64,000 nt of DNA from Thiothrix sp. (GTDB lineage Bacteria > Pseudomonadota > Gammaproteobacteria > Thiotrichales > Thiotrichaceae), in assembly GCA_020442915.1 (NCBI GenBank), contig JAGRJD010000028.1, forward strand, positions 1-64,000, given 5' to 3'. Of the stretch, positions 8,258 to 17,991 are shown one piece after another. Position numbers and translations under genes: made by a program. Each line of letters starts with the position of its first letter. The stretch's first letter is position 1. Under the pieces are notes generated by a model, which was not told where the DNA came from, made no database searches, and worked only from the letters and a program-made list of their open reading frames with translations.

Positions 8258-9181
8258 ATGCAGAACCTGAATCGCAGCCGGCTTGAAAGCCTGAACCTTT
8301 CCAGTGCCGACATCATGCACTGTCTGGAGCAGGTCATACTGGCCCAGGAGCGCGGTGAGGCGCATGCCGCCCCCAAATCGGCGCTGGTACCGGGAGACGG
8401 GCGTTTTCTGATGACCACGCTGTCGACCCTGAACAAGCCTCCCCTGATGGCCGTCAAGGCCGTGGTGGTGAATCAGGACAACCCGGCCCGATGGCAGCTG
8501 CCGGTCATCAACGGCCATATCCTGCTGATGCACAGCCACAGCGGTGAACTGCTGGCCCTGCTTGATGGCAGCTGGGTTACGGAAGTGCGCACCGCTGCGG
8601 CCAGTGCCTTGGCGGCGCGCTATCTGGCCCGACCCGATGCCGGCAGTATCGCCTTCATCGGCTGCGGGGCCCAGGCACGCATGCACCTCAAACTGTTTGC
8701 CGACCAGTATCCGCTGACGGAAATTCATGCCCTGGGGCGCGGAGCCGCCAACCGCGATGCCCTGTGCGCACAGGCCCGCTCACTGGGACTGGCGGCCCAT
8801 GCCAGCCCCGATGCCCGGACCGCGCTGGAAGCCGCCGATATGGTCATCAGCACCCTGCCGATCACCTCGGAAGACCCGCCGTTTCTGGATGCCCGCTGGC
8901 TCAGACCCGGTGCTTTCATGTCCTCCGTCGACCTCGGCATTCCCTGGCTGGCAGAAGGCATGGCGCGCTTTGATCGCATCGCCGTCAACGATCTGGCCAC
9001 AGAGCGGATGGAAAAACCGATGCTGGACATGCAGCTGGTTGCTTATGACCTGATGATGCTGGCCGCGAACCCCCAAAGCCGGCGTCAGCAGACGGATGAG
9101 TGCAATGCCTTCGTATTCCGTGCCGTACCGCTGGGTGATCTGGCACTGGCCATGCTGGCCTGGGAGCGTGTGCAGGAATGA
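8258..9181 (+). CDS. Ornithine cyclodeaminase / mu-crystallin family protein
   Basis: A 307-residue NAD(P)-dependent enzyme. The Rossmann motif IAFIGCGAQARMHL lies near residue 130, preceded by the family segment LLALLDGSWVTEVRTAAASALAARYLARPDA. Members include ornithine cyclodeaminase, alanine dehydrogenase and 1-pyrroline-2-carboxylate reductase; the sequence does not tell which. The ATG at 8258 lies 4 bp after the HlyU-like gene, so the two are probably co-translated. An insertion-element remnant follows directly. Confidence 0.85.
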   Translation: MQNLNRSRLESLNLSSADIMHCLEQVILAQERGEAHAAPKSALVPGDGRFLMTTLSTLNKPPLMAVKAVVVNQDNPARWQLPVINGHILLMHSHSGELLALLDGSWVTEVRTAAASALAARYLARPDAGSIAFIGCGAQARMHLKLFADQYPLTEIHALGRGAANRDALCAQARSLGLAAHASPDARTALEAADMVISTLPITSEDPPFLDARWLRPGAFMSSVDLGIPWLAEGMARFDRIAVNDLATERMEKPMLDMQLVAYDLMMLAANPQSRRQQTDECNAFVFRAVPLGDLALAMLAWERVQE

Positions 9182-9223
9182 GTGCGAACAAAAATCACTC
9201 AATCAAAACCGGAGTTATGATTT

Positions 9224-9382
9224 AGAAGAGATCAAGTCATCCGCAATCTGGCGGAGCTGGGGGGCTTTCTCGGCAGAAAGTGTGATGGTGAACCGGGTGC
9301 CAAAAGTATCTGGTTTGGCGACTCACGGGTGCTGGACTGCATGTATGCGATTCAGATGGCCAGTGAGTGGGCGGATGACTGA
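9224..9382 (+). pseudogene. IS4-type transposase, C-terminal fragment
   Basis: An open stretch bounded upstream by a TGA at 9218-9220 and ending at TGA 9380-9382. It reads RNLAELGGFLGRKCDGEPGA followed by KSIWFGDSRVLD, the typical end of IS4-family DDE transposases (LGGFLGRKxDGEPGxKxxW). Only about 50 codons survive. No inverted repeats or remaining element body are visible. Confidence 0.65.
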
Positions 9383-9417
9383 CTGGTGTATAAGGAGATG
9401 AGTCTAACCGCGCACAT

Positions 9418-9446
9418 AAAAAAGGCCGGTACTTCCGGCCTTTTTC
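9418..9446 (+). terminator. Rho-independent terminator
   Basis: AAAAGGCCGG-TACT-TCCGGCCTTTTT: a strong GC stem with an A-tract before and a T-tract after, so it could work in both directions. It lies after the transposase remnant and before the opposing tRNA-Leu gene, separating the two transcription units. Confidence 0.85.
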
Positions 9447-9516
9447 GTTTTGTAGTTTACTGGTAGTTTGATTTTCTTATTAGCTTCCTGAATATTCGCT
9501 AACTTGTTGTTTTTAT

Positions 9517-9602
9517 TGGTGCCTGGAGAGAGACTCGAACTCTCACGGTTATTCACCGGCGGATTTTGAATCCGCTGCGTCTACCGATTCCGCCACCCAG
9601 GC
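9517..9602 (-). tRNA. tRNA-Leu (anticodon CAA)
   Basis: Read on the minus strand, it has a 7-bp acceptor stem (GCCTGGG paired with the CCAGGC end, U-C wobble position aside), discriminator A and an encoded CCA end. The anticodon stem GCGGA/TCCGC encloses loop TTCAAAA with anticodon CAA. A long variable arm follows (class II), then the T arm with GTTCGAGTC. It decodes UUG. It faces away from queA. Confidence 0.95.
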
Positions 9603-9676
9603 TGAAAGAGAGGCATGCATTCTACCTGAAACTCAATATTTGGAAAGTCTTTTTCCCGCGTGTATGATCAGCGTCC

Positions 9677-10726
9677 ATGCAACTCAGTGATTTCTTCTAC
9701 CACCTGCCCCCTGAGCTGATCGCACAGTCACCGCTGCCAAAGCGCAGCCAGAGCCGACTGCTGGTACTGGACGGCGCCAGCGGCAGACTCAGTGACCGGC
9801 ACTTTACCGATCTGGCTGAACTGCTGCAGCCGGATGACCTGCTGGTATTCAACAATACCCGCGTTATTCCTGCACGCCTGTACGGACACAAGGCCAGCGG
9901 TGGCAGAATTGAAGTGTTGATGGAGCGCATCATCAATCCCCATGTTGTACAGGCGCATATCCGGGCCAGCAAGGCACCCCGTGCCGGTACCCGTCTGTTG
10001 CTGGAGAACACCCTGGAAGCTGAAGTCACGGGCCGGAACGATGACGGCCTGTTCCAGCTCCGATTCCTGCATGAAACCCCGGTATTCGACCTGCTGGAAC
10101 AATTCGGACACATTCCCCTGCCCCCCTATATCGGGCGTCCTGACCTGGCTTCCGACCGGGAGCGTTACCAGACCGTTTTTGCCCGCATACCGGGAGCGGT
10201 AGCGGCACCGACAGCGGGATTGCACTTCGACGAACCCCTGCTGCAGCGCCTGGCGCACAAGGGCATCCAGTCCACTACCGTGACCCTGCATGTCGGTGCC
10301 GGCACCTTCCAGCCGGTCCGCGTTCAGGAGCTTTCCCGCCACACCATGCACGCCGAATATGCCGAAGTACCACAACAAGCCTGTAACGCGATACAGGCCT
10401 GTCGGGCGCGAGGCGGACGCGTCATCGCAGTGGGCACCACCTCGGTACGCAGCCTGGAAAGTGCAACCGGTCTGCAGGGCCTGAAACCTTTTCAGGGGGA
10501 TACACGACTATTTATCAAACCCGGTTATCGGTTCCGTTCCGTGGATGCCATGATCACCAACTTCCACCTGCCGGAATCGACCCTGCTGATGCTGGTATCG
10601 GCCTTCGCCGGCACGGACAACATCCGTTCAGCCTACCAGCATGCCATCGCCCGGCATTACCGTTTTTTCAGTTACGGCGACGCCATGCTGCTGTATCCGG
10701 ATTACCCTCCGCCTCTGGTCGGCTGA
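9677..10726 (+). CDS. queA: S-adenosylmethionine:tRNA ribosyltransferase-isomerase
   Basis: QueA transfers and isomerises the ribose of AdoMet onto preQ1 at the wobble position of GUN-decoding tRNAs, giving epoxyqueuosine. The 349-residue length is typical. Motifs are [20 protein letters not shown] at the N terminus, [19 protein letters not shown], and GTFQPVRV with [10 protein letters not shown] in the second half. In many gammaproteobacteria queA is followed by tgt, yajC, secD and secF. Here it stands alone: yajC-secDF lies 22 kb away and tgt is not in the window. Confidence 0.95.
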   Translation: MQLSDFFYHLPPELIAQSPLPKRSQSRLLVLDGASGRLSDRHFTDLAELLQPDDLLVFNNTRVIPARLYGHKASGGRIEVLMERIINPHVVQAHIRASKAPRAGTRLLLENTLEAEVTGRNDDGLFQLRFLHETPVFDLLEQFGHIPLPPYIGRPDLASDRERYQTVFARIPGAVAAPTAGLHFDEPLLQRLAHKGIQSTTVTLHVGAGTFQPVRVQELSRHTMHAEYAEVPQQACNAIQACRARGGRVIAVGTTSVRSLESATGLQGLKPFQGDTRLFIKPGYRFRSVDAMITNFHLPESTLLMLVSAFAGTDNIRSAYQHAIARHYRFFSYGDAMLLYPDYPPPLVG

Positions 10727-10770
10727 AACCGGGCAATTCAGCGGATATTAGATGTTTTGATGTGACTTTT

Positions 10771-10801
10771 TTACAACATGTAGTATCCTTTTCTGTTGTA
10801 A
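10771..10801. promoter_or_regulatory. Inverted repeat upstream of the SH3-repeat protein gene
   Basis: TTACAACA (10771-10778) and TGTTGTAA (10794-10801) form a perfect 8-bp inverted repeat with 15 bases between, in the AT-rich 207-bp gap between queA and the next gene. It may be an operator of a dimeric regulator or a weak RNA hairpin; there is no T-tract. Only symmetry and position support this. Confidence 0.3.
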
Positions 10802-10933
10802 ACTTGATTAGTTGTGCAGTTTGTTCAACACTTGAAACAGTAAACCCTTTCTTTCAGTCTCATAATTTTTGCTTACATTAAAATGACACCCACCCGGCAA
10901 GATGCCGGAAAGGTTTGTCGGAGGAAGACGCAG

Positions 10934-11761
10934 ATGTTCAACAAGTTATTGAAATTCGGGATTCCAGCCCTGTTTGCCGGAATCATGCTGATGAATGCGG
11001 CCCAGGTCGCACAGGCAGCTCCCCTCACCCTGCCTGCGGACAGCTCGAAAATCTATCGGGTCCAGGGCCTGACACCGGGCAATGTGCTCAAGATGTACGC
11101 CAACCCCGGCTCCGGCATTCTGGTCAACCTGCCGCACAATGCAACCTGGATCGTGCGCCGCAACAATCAGGCCATGGTCGGCAATACGCTCTGGGAAAAG
11201 GTCAGCTGGGATACCATGACCGGCTGGGTGGAGTCCAGGCGCCTGACCTATGACCCCCAGGCAACCGCCATTGCCACCGCCCGCCGTGCCTGCATGACCA
11301 ATCCGGCAGTTGCGGACAAGATGTGCTGCGGCTATCCGGAAACCGCCAAGGGCATCCCCTTCCGCTCCGTGCCTATCTTCTCTGTCAGCGGCCTGCGCCC
11401 CGGCCAGAGCCTGATGATGTACAAGGAAGAAGGGGATGGCTCCGCCATCGCAGTGGAAATTCCCCACAACGCCACCTGGATTACCCGTATGGGCAAGGTC
11501 GCTCGTGCCGGCAATGTGGCTTTTGAACAGGTACGCTGGGGTGGTATCAACGGTTGGGTCAACATGGCCTATCTGCGTGAAGATCCGGCCAAAACCCGTG
11601 AAGGTGATGAAAAGCGCCGTCGTTGCAGCAGCAGCGGTACCCTGCTGCCTGCAGCTGACCCGGAAGTGGTCTGCCTCCCGGCATCGGTCATCCGCCGCCT
11701 GCGTGAAAGTGGCGCCCTGCCGGAAGCGGTCCTGCAGCAACTGTCACAACAACCCAAGTAG
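10934..11761 (+). CDS. Exported protein with two SH3-like repeats
   Basis: A 275-residue protein with a signal peptide (LLKFGIPALFAGIMLMNAAQVAQA). Two related segments follow (about residues 30-105 and 130-220). Each runs RVQGLTPGNVLKMY or SVSGLRPGQSLMMY, then LPHNATWIVRR or IPHNATWITRM, GNxxxEKVxW or GNVAFEQVRW, and GWVxxxxL. This is the pattern of bacterial SH3 (SH3b) domains, which often bind cell-wall or surface ligands. Four Cys lie between and after the repeats. The ATG at 10934 follows GGAGG. No catalytic domain is present. It appears monocistronic. Confidence 0.7.
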   Translation: MFNKLLKFGIPALFAGIMLMNAAQVAQAAPLTLPADSSKIYRVQGLTPGNVLKMYANPGSGILVNLPHNATWIVRRNNQAMVGNTLWEKVSWDTMTGWVESRRLTYDPQATAIATARRACMTNPAVADKMCCGYPETAKGIPFRSVPIFSVSGLRPGQSLMMYKEEGDGSAIAVEIPHNATWITRMGKVARAGNVAFEQVRWGGINGWVNMAYLREDPAKTREGDEKRRRCSSSGTLLPAADPEVVCLPASVIRRLRESGALPEAVLQQLSQQPK

Positions 11762-11772
11762 CCTTCTTCCTC

Positions 11773-11812
11773 CCCCCGCCGGCCACTCCATAACCCCTGG
11801 CCGGTGTGGGGG
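11773..11812. terminator. GC-rich hairpin between convergent genes
   Basis: CCCCGCCGGCCA pairs imperfectly with TGGCCGGTGTGGGG just after the SH3-repeat gene and before the 3' end of ppsR. There is no T-tract, so it is a possible terminator or RNA-stabilising hairpin. Confidence 0.35.
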
Positions 11813-11829
11813 CCTCCGGGCTCTCTGCA

Positions 11830-11853
11830 CCCTTCCCCTATTCAGGGGAAGGG
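11830..11853. repeat. Perfect inverted repeat (10-bp arms)
   Basis: CCCTTCCCCT-ATTC-AGGGGAAGGG: perfect 10-bp arms with a 4-base loop between the convergent SH3-repeat and ppsR genes. It may serve as a bidirectional stop, but there is no T-tract. Confidence 0.5.
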
Positions 11854-11892
11854 TCGCAGCTTCCGGTATTTCCACCGGGCCTGCCGTCCCGC

Positions 11893-12723
11893 CTACTGCC
11901 CGTAAAGCTGCCGCCGCAGACCGGAACGGTTCAGAATCGTGGTACTGATTTCTTCAATCGAAATATTGCTGGTATCGATAAACGGAATACCCGCCATGCG
12001 GTACAGACTTTCCTGCCACTGGATTTCACTCTGACACTGGTTCAGCGCAGCATAGCGGCTGTTGGGGCGGCGCTCCTGGCGAATGCGATGCAGCTGCCCC
12101 GCACTCAGGGTCAGGCCAAACAGCTTGTTGCGAAACGGCTCCAGAATTTTCGGCACCCGCATGGATTCCATATCTTCTTCCGTGAGCGGGTAATTGGCGG
12201 CGGAAATACCATATTGAAGCGCCATGTAAAGGCAGGTCGGGGTCTTGCCGGAGCGCGAGACACCGATAAGGATAATGTCAGCATCAGCAAAGTTTTTGGC
12301 CGAAACGCCATCATCATTGCTGAGGGTATAATTGATGGCGGCAATGCGGTTGAAATAGGCCGAATTGTTCTGCACTCCGTGCGAACGCCCTACAGCATGG
12401 GCGGATTTCTGCTGTAGCTCCTGCTCCATGGAATCAATGAAAGTACCGAAAAAGTCATAAATGACACAGTCGGCCTGCTGCACGATGGCACGCACCTCCT
12501 CATCAATCAGGGTACTGAACACCAGCGGGCGGCAGCCGTCGATATGTGCTGCCTGGTTGATGCGTTCAGCCAGCTCGTGCGCCTTGTCCACCGAATCCAG
12601 AAACGGCACACTGCTGCGCCGCCATTCGATACCGTCAAACTGGGTCAGCAGGCTGTGTCCCAGGGTTTCAGCCGTGATGCCGGTACGATCAGACAGGTAG
12701 AAAACCGAACGCTGCTTCTGCAT
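11893..12723 (-). CDS. ppsR: PEP synthase regulatory protein (kinase/pyrophosphorylase)
   Basis: PpsR (DUF299) inactivates PEP synthase by ADP-dependent phosphorylation of a Thr near the catalytic His and reactivates it by phosphate-dependent dephosphorylation. The 276-residue protein begins RSVFYLSDRTGITAETLGHS, has the P-loop GVSRSGKTPT near residue 152, and ends with the typical SISIEEISTTIL-like segment (here NISIEEISTTILNRSG). Its start overlaps the ppsA stop in TGATG, so the two are translationally coupled. Confidence 0.95.
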   Translation of the reverse strand: MQKQRSVFYLSDRTGITAETLGHSLLTQFDGIEWRRSSVPFLDSVDKAHELAERINQAAHIDGCRPLVFSTLIDEEVRAIVQQADCVIYDFFGTFIDSMEQELQQKSAHAVGRSHGVQNNSAYFNRIAAINYTLSNDDGVSAKNFADADIILIGVSRSGKTPTCLYMALQYGISAANYPLTEEDMESMRVPKILEPFRNKLFGLTLSAGQLHRIRQERRPNSRYAALNQCQSEIQWQESLYRMAGIPFIDTSNISIEEISTTILNRSGLRRQLYGQ

Positions 12724-15101
12724 CAGGCCCTGCCCTCCAGTTCCGCCAGATACAGCCAGGTACCCACCACGGTATCCGGATTCAGGGAAATGCTGCTGAT
12801 GCCCTGTTCCAGCAGCCAGGCCGCAAAGTCCGGATAGTCAGATGGCCCCTGCCCGCAGATACCGACATATTTACCCTGCCGCTGACAGGCTTCAATCGCC
12901 ATGCCCAGCAGTTTTTTCACCGCCGGATTGCGTTCATCAAACAGGTGGGCAATCAGGCCTGAGTCCCGGTCCAGTCCCAGAGACAGCTGCGTCATGTCAT
13001 TGGAGCCAATGGAGAAGCCGTCAAAGTACTGCAGAAACGCGTCCGCCAGCACGGCATTGGAGGGAATCTCACACATCATGATCAGGCGCAGGCCGTTTTT
13101 ACCCCGCTCCAGCCCTTCCCGTGCCAGCAGGGCAGTCACCTGTTCAGCCTCCTCCAGCGTGCGGCAGAACGGTACCATGACCTCGACATTGGTCAGGCCC
13201 ATGTCATCCCGCACCCTGCACAGGGCCTGACATTCGAGCTGGAAGCAGGCTTCAAAATCCGCCGACAGGTAACGGGATACCCCCCGATAGCCGATCATCG
13301 GATTTTCCTCATGTGGCTCATAGCGCTCCCCGGCCAGCAGGTTGGCATATTCATTGGACTTGAAGTCCGACAGGCGCACAATCACTTTTTCGGGGCTGAA
13401 AGCCGCAGCCAGGGTTGCAATCCCCTCAACCAGCTTTTCAACATAAAAGGCCACCGGGTCAGCATAGCCCGCCACCCGTGCACCTATGGCCGCCTTGAGA
13501 TCAGGTGGCAGGCGCTCGAACTCCAGCAGGGCCTTGGGGTGGATACCGATGGTATTGTTGATGATGAACTCCAGCCGTGCCAGTCCGACACCCGCATGCG
13601 GCAGGCGCGAAAAGGCGAATGCCCGCGAAGGGTTGCCCACATTCATCATGATCTTGACCGACAGGGATGGCAGCCTGCCGGTGTCAGCACGCTGCACCTC
13701 AAAATCCAGCAGGCCCTGATAAATATAGCCGGTATCCCCCTCGGCACAGGATACCGTGACCTCATCCCCGTCCCGGATCAGCCGGGTAGCATCGCCACAG
13801 CCGACCACTGCCGGAATGCCCATTTCCCGGGCGATAATGGCGGCGTGGCAGGTACGTCCGCCCCGGTTGGTGACAATGGCTGCCGCCCGTTTCATGATCG
13901 GCTCCCAGTCCGGATCAGTCATGTCCGTCACCAGCACATCGCCTTCCTGCACCTCATGCATCTGCTCCACACCCATGATCACGCGTGCCACCCCCTTGCC
14001 GATCTTCTGGCCGATGGCACGCCCCTCCACCAGTGCCCTGCCCTTGCCCTGCAGCTGATAGCGCTCAATGGTCGTGCCGGCATCACGGCTTTTCACCGTC
14101 TCCGGGCGTGCCTGCACAATGTAAAGCTGCCCGTCAACGCCATCCAGTGCCCACTCGATATCCATGGGCCGGCCATAATGCCCCTCAATAATCACGGCCT
14201 GGCGGGCCAGTTCCTCCACCTGGGCATCCGTCAGGCAGAAGCGTTGTGTACGGGCAGGCTCCACCTCGCGGGTCAGGGTGGCCCTGTTGTGGGCGTCGCC
14301 CCCGGCATAGACCATTTCAATGGCCTTGCCACCCAGACGGCGGGACAGGATAGCCGGTCGGCCAGCACTGAGGTTGGGCTTGTAGACATAGAACTCATCC
14401 GGATTCACCGCTCCCTGGACCACGGTCTCACCCAGACCATAGGCACCGGTGATGAAAACCGCATCGGCAAAACCGGATTCAGTGTCCAGTGTGAACATGA
14501 CGCCACTGGCCCCGACATCGGAGCGTGCCATTTTCTGCACCCCGGCAGACAGGAATACCTTGTCATGCTCAAAATTCTGGTGTACCCGGTAGGCAATGGC
14601 ACGGTCATTGTAGAGCGAGGCGAATACTTCCTTGATGGCGGCGATGACCTGATCCAGCCCGCGCACATTCAGGAAGGTTTCCTGCTGACCGGCAAATGAC
14701 GCATCCGGCAGGTCTTCAGCGGTCGCCGAAGAGCGCACGGCAAATGAGGCATCCTGACCGGAGCCGGCAGCCAGCCGGTTGTAGCCATGCGCAATGGCCT
14801 CCAGCAGGGGTTCGGGCAAGGGCGCAGCCATGAGCCAGCCACGAATGGCAGCACCGGCCCGGGTCAGGGCAGCAATGTCATCCACATTCAGGGTCGCAAG
14901 CAGGCTATTGATCCGGTCCGCCAGCCCCTCATGGGCCAGAAAATCCTGGTAGGCATGGGTCGTGGTTGCAAAGCCGTTCGGCACACTCACCCCCTTGCCG
15001 GTCAGGTTGCTGATCATCTCCCCAAGGGATGCATTCTTGCCGCCGACGACACCGACATCATCCATGCCAAGTTGATCGAACCAGAGAATATAGTCAGCCA
15101 T
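12723..15101 (-). CDS. ppsA: Phosphoenolpyruvate synthase
   Basis: Converts pyruvate, ATP and water to PEP, AMP and phosphate, the entry step of gluconeogenesis from C3 acids. The 792-residue length is that of E. coli PpsA. It has the N-terminal ATP-grasp domain ([12 protein letters not shown] at ~20), the swivelling domain with catalytic His in [20 protein letters not shown] (about 420), and the C-terminal PEP-binding barrel ending [12 protein letters not shown] and [11 protein letters not shown]. The ATG is preceded by AGGAG. It is transcribed away from a LysR regulator gene. Confidence 0.97.
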   Translation of the reverse strand: MADYILWFDQLGMDDVGVVGGKNASLGEMISNLTGKGVSVPNGFATTTHAYQDFLAHEGLADRINSLLATLNVDDIAALTRAGAAIRGWLMAAPLPEPLLEAIAHGYNRLAAGSGQDASFAVRSSATAEDLPDASFAGQQETFLNVRGLDQVIAAIKEVFASLYNDRAIAYRVHQNFEHDKVFLSAGVQKMARSDVGASGVMFTLDTESGFADAVFITGAYGLGETVVQGAVNPDEFYVYKPNLSAGRPAILSRRLGGKAIEMVYAGGDAHNRATLTREVEPARTQRFCLTDAQVEELARQAVIIEGHYGRPMDIEWALDGVDGQLYIVQARPETVKSRDAGTTIERYQLQGKGRALVEGRAIGQKIGKGVARVIMGVEQMHEVQEGDVLVTDMTDPDWEPIMKRAAAIVTNRGGRTCHAAIIAREMGIPAVVGCGDATRLIRDGDEVTVSCAEGDTGYIYQGLLDFEVQRADTGRLPSLSVKIMMNVGNPSRAFAFSRLPHAGVGLARLEFIINNTIGIHPKALLEFERLPPDLKAAIGARVAGYADPVAFYVEKLVEGIATLAAAFSPEKVIVRLSDFKSNEYANLLAGERYEPHEENPMIGYRGVSRYLSADFEACFQLECQALCRVRDDMGLTNVEVMVPFCRTLEEAEQVTALLAREGLERGKNGLRLIMMCEIPSNAVLADAFLQYFDGFSIGSNDMTQLSLGLDRDSGLIAHLFDERNPAVKKLLGMAIEACQRQGKYVGICGQGPSDYPDFAAWLLEQGISSISLNPDTVVGTWLYLAELEGRA

Positions 15102-15371
15102 GCTCGGAAACTCCTGCTAAATCGTTATGGGTTGGCCAAGGGGATAAGGGTAATGAAAAAGGCGGGGGATTGCATCTGTACGGGACGGGCGCTCAACAGA
15201 AAAAAGAGCGGCATCGGCTTGATGCCGCAAGCACCACAGTTAGCATTTTGCGAATTGGCATGAAGACACTGTATCTTGTGTGACCGCGCAATTAATGAAT
15301 GTTATGTTAACAAACCTGGGGGGACAGGCTAAAATCAATTGTTTCAATTTTCATTATTTTCTGGCTCAATA

Positions 15372-16292
15372 ATGCATTACTACAAGCAGACCCGCTACAA
15401 GCTGTTGAGGACCTTCTGCGTTGTGGCCCAGAAAGAAAACATCACCCAGGCTGCCGAAGTGCTGCACATCAGCCAGCCCACGGTCTCACTGCAGGTGCAG
15501 GCGCTGGAGCGGGAAATGGGAGAAAAGCTGCTGGAACGGCGCGGCCCGAGCATCAAGCTGACACCGGAAGGCCGGGTACTGTACCAGCTGGCCCATCCGC
15601 TGACAGCCGGGATCGAAGCCCTGCGCGAGACCTTTGCCGCCAGCCTGGGTAAAATGGAACGGGGTGAGCTCAATATTGCTGCCGGCCAGTCCACCTCACT
15701 TTACATCCTGCCGGAGTACATTGAACGCTTCAAACACCAGTTCCCCGGCATCCGCATCAACCTGCATAATGTCGAAGGCCAGAATGGCATGAAAATGCTG
15801 ATGGCGGACCAGGTTGACCTGGCGGTCGGACCCCTGCTGCAGATTCCGGACAGCATCAACTACAAACCCTTCGCCACCTTCAACTCCATCCTGATTGTCG
15901 CCCGTGACCACCCGCTGACCCGCAAGGCCAGCGTCACCCTGGAAGACATCAGCCCCTACGGCCTGATCCTGCCGCCCAAAAACCAGAGTACCTGGCGCAT
16001 GGTGGATACCGTCTTCCGCCAGAACCGTATTCCCTATACCGTCAGCATGGAGGCCGGCGGCTGGGAAATCGTCAAGCAGTACGTGGAACTCGGGATCGGC
16101 ATTTCCATCCTGACCGAAGTCTGCCTGACCGGAAAGGAGGAAAACCTCGCAGCCATCTCCATGGATGCCTACTTCCCACCCCGCAACTATGGCCTCATCA
16201 TCCGCAAAGGCAAGTTTTTCACCCCGCAGGCAAAACGCTTCATCCAGATGTTTGATCCGGGTTTCTTTGTCGACGAGAACCTGCAGGAGTGA
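15372..16292 (+). CDS. LysR-type transcriptional regulator, CysB-like
   Basis: A 306-residue protein. The N-terminal winged HTH (residues 8-66) reads LLRTFCVVAQKENITQAAEV, then HISQPTVSLQVQALEREMGE. An effector-binding domain covers ~95-295. The opening with a Tyr-rich segment (MHYYKQTRYKLLRTF) and the pattern SLYILPEYIERFKHQFPGI recall CysB/Cbl-like regulators of sulfur metabolism, but target genes cannot be told from sequence. The ATG at 15372 is chosen over a TTG at 15339. It is divergent from ppsA across 270 bp, so either gene may be a target. Confidence 0.8.
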   Translation: MHYYKQTRYKLLRTFCVVAQKENITQAAEVLHISQPTVSLQVQALEREMGEKLLERRGPSIKLTPEGRVLYQLAHPLTAGIEALRETFAASLGKMERGELNIAAGQSTSLYILPEYIERFKHQFPGIRINLHNVEGQNGMKMLMADQVDLAVGPLLQIPDSINYKPFATFNSILIVARDHPLTRKASVTLEDISPYGLILPPKNQSTWRMVDTVFRQNRIPYTVSMEAGGWEIVKQYVELGIGISILTEVCLTGKEENLAAISMDAYFPPRNYGLIIRKGKFFTPQAKRFIQMFDPGFFVDENLQE

Positions 16293-16433
16293 TCAGAAAT
16301 CACAAAAATTTCATTCGGTTAACAGATAATTTTCACCCGCTGTCCAGGCATTTATCCGCTCAACATCAGAATAATTTTTTTCTATTACAAAGAAATTCAA
16401 GCACTGTTAATTTAGGTTTTTTATAATCGACTC

Positions 16434-16533
16434 ATTGATGTGCAAGCATCAATACCGGGAACAATAACAAGAATCGTCACCAGGCGATCAGCTTCCTCAA
16501 TCATTCGGCGGGCTTATTCAGCCCGCCTTTTTG
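16434..16533 (+). ncRNA. Candidate small RNA downstream of the LysR gene
   Basis: A perfect TATAAT box at 16422-16427 is followed, about 100 bases on, by a strong Rho-independent terminator, with no convincing ORF between. The stretch upstream is AT-rich; a clear -35 box is lacking. The layout suggests a short independent transcript of about 100 nt. It resembles no RNA family that I recognise. Alternatively the hairpin merely terminates the LysR gene, 215 bp upstream. Confidence 0.35.
16507..16532 (+). terminator. Rho-independent terminator
   Basis: GGCGGGCT-TATTCA-(A)GCCCGCC followed by TTTTT. It is a strong stem with a T-tract, ending either the LysR transcript or the candidate small RNA. 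Confidence 0.85.
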
Positions 16534-16802
16534 GCGGCTTTACCTGTACACAGCGATGCTTTCGGCTTAACGAATTTTCACACACAACCATGTAACGGTA
16601 ACGAAACACTCCCGCTTACAGGAACTCCGAAATAATTTCTTGAAATTCAGCTTCTTAGCCGCAACCCCTGATTTGAAAAAGGGAAATCCAGCCCCCAAAG
16701 ACACCCGCAGCCCTGTGGCAGACAGGTCTGGAATCACGGTATTTCACCGTTACAAGGCTCGGCTTACTGATTTTCAGACAGGGAGACAGCCTATAATGAT
16801 CC

Positions 16803-17036
16803 AACGCTTGGACAACAGGAAGCATGAAAAATAAGGCAACTGCCTGGAGGGGCCGGGATATGAGTTTATCAGGTCACTGTTGTTACTCCGGTTATTATAT
16901 CTCACTGTATCAACCTGGTAAATGCTTGACTATTTCGGCAGCAGACGGGTCTTTCGCCAGCCCGTTCTCTCTGGTGCGGACTTACAGGCTTGTGCTCTAA
17001 GCAATCGTTAGGCGGGTGCTCCTTCCCCGCCTTTTT
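16803..17036 (+). ncRNA. Candidate structured RNA ending at the 3' end of murQ
   Basis: A second TATAAT box (16792-16797) is followed by ~235 bases without a convincing ORF. The stretch has potential stems, for example TATCAGGT with ACCTGGTA (16877-16921) and ACGGG with CCCGT (16945-16970), and ends in a terminator. The transcript would be antisense to the last codons of murQ. I recognise no known family (not 6S RNA, tmRNA or RNase P RNA). It is weakly supported. Confidence 0.3.
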
Positions 17037-17991
17037 CTTTTTCCCCGGTGACAGCGATCGGGCACAACAGCACCCGCTCCAGCCGCCCCTGCACCTGTTT
17101 CAGCAGGTCGGCAGCCTCCTCAGGTCCAAGCTGCCCTGCCAGCATGACAACTGCCGTCTTCACCCGGTAATCACACTGCGCCAATGCCTGCAACGCCTGT
17201 TCCCTTGAGACCCCGGCCAACTGCATCACCAGCCGGCAGGCCCGGATACGCAGCTTCTCATTGGTGACACGTACATCCACCATCAGGTTGCCATACACCT
17301 TGCCCAGCTTCACCATCAGGCTGCTGGACAGGGTATTCAGCGCGATTTTCTGGGCCGTTCCAGCCTTGAGACGCGTGGAACCCGACAACACCTCCGGCCC
17401 GGTGAGCAGCTCAATGACATGATCGGCCTCCCGCCCCAGGGCCGAACCGGGATTATTCACCAGGGCAATGCACAGCGCCCCGGCCCGACGTGCCTCCTGC
17501 AAGGCACCGATACAATAGGGCGTGCGTCCGGAAGCCGCAATGGCCAGCACGCAATCCAGCGCACCGACAGCGGCACCGCGGACAGCATCCACACCGGCCT
17601 GCGGCTGGTCTTCAGCATTTTCAACCGCCTGCATCAGTGCCGCAGCGCCACCGGCCAGTAATGCCAGCGAGCGTTCCGCCGGCCAGGAAAACGTCGGGTT
17701 CAGCTCCACGCAGTCCAGCAGCCCCAGACGCCCGGAGGTCCCCGCCCCCACATACACCAGCCGGCCACCGGCCCCGATGCGCACCACCATCGCCTCCAGG
17801 GCAGCTTCCAGCTGGGGAGCGGCATCCAGCACACTTTGTACCGCCTGCCACTGATCCTCCACAAACGCCCGGATCAGCCCGGCACTGTCCAGCTGCTCCA
17901 GTGCCGGCCCGGCTCCGACCATGGACTCGGTTGTCAGGGCATTGATCAGATCCGGCTCAGCAATGGGTTGCAGGGAAACGCTTTCGGCCAC
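17008..17991 (-). CDS. murQ: N-acetylmuramic acid 6-phosphate etherase
   Basis: Cleaves the lactyl ether of MurNAc-6-phosphate to give GlcNAc-6-phosphate and D-lactate in cell-wall recycling. The 327-residue protein has an SIS-type sugar isomerase fold: VYVGAGTSGRLGLLDCVELNPTF near residue 80, IAASGRTPYCIGAL near 150, and the stretch TGPEVLSGSTRLKAGTAQKI near 215. The start is GTG at 17991 with GAGGAG upstream. It overlaps the end of the kinase gene by 35 bp, pointing to coupled synthesis of the two recycling enzymes. Confidence 0.95.
   Translation of the reverse strand: MAESVSLQPIAEPDLINALTTESMVGAGPALEQLDSAGLIRAFVEDQWQAVQSVLDAAPQLEAALEAMVVRIGAGGRLVYVGAGTSGRLGLLDCVELNPTFSWPAERSLALLAGGAAALMQAVENAEDQPQAGVDAVRGAAVGALDCVLAIAASGRTPYCIGALQEARRAGALCIALVNNPGSALGREADHVIELLTGPEVLSGSTRLKAGTAQKIALNTLSSSLMVKLGKVYGNLMVDVRVTNEKLRIRACRLVMQLAGVSREQALQALAQCDYRVKTAVVMLAGQLGPEEAADLLKQVQGRLERVLLCPIAVTGEKEKGGEGAPA
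17010..17036 (+). terminator. Rho-independent terminator overlapping the murQ 3' end
   Basis: AGGCGGG-TGCTCCTT-CCCCGCCT followed by TTTTCTTTTT on the plus strand. On the minus strand no T-tract follows the stem, so it serves plus-strand transcription coming from the gene-free region, not murQ. Its stem encodes the last residues of MurQ on the other strand. Confidence 0.7.

Noticed and set aside
13311-14699. 462-codon plus-strand frame across ppsA
   Set aside because: An antisense shadow of PEP synthase, which matches its family over the full length.
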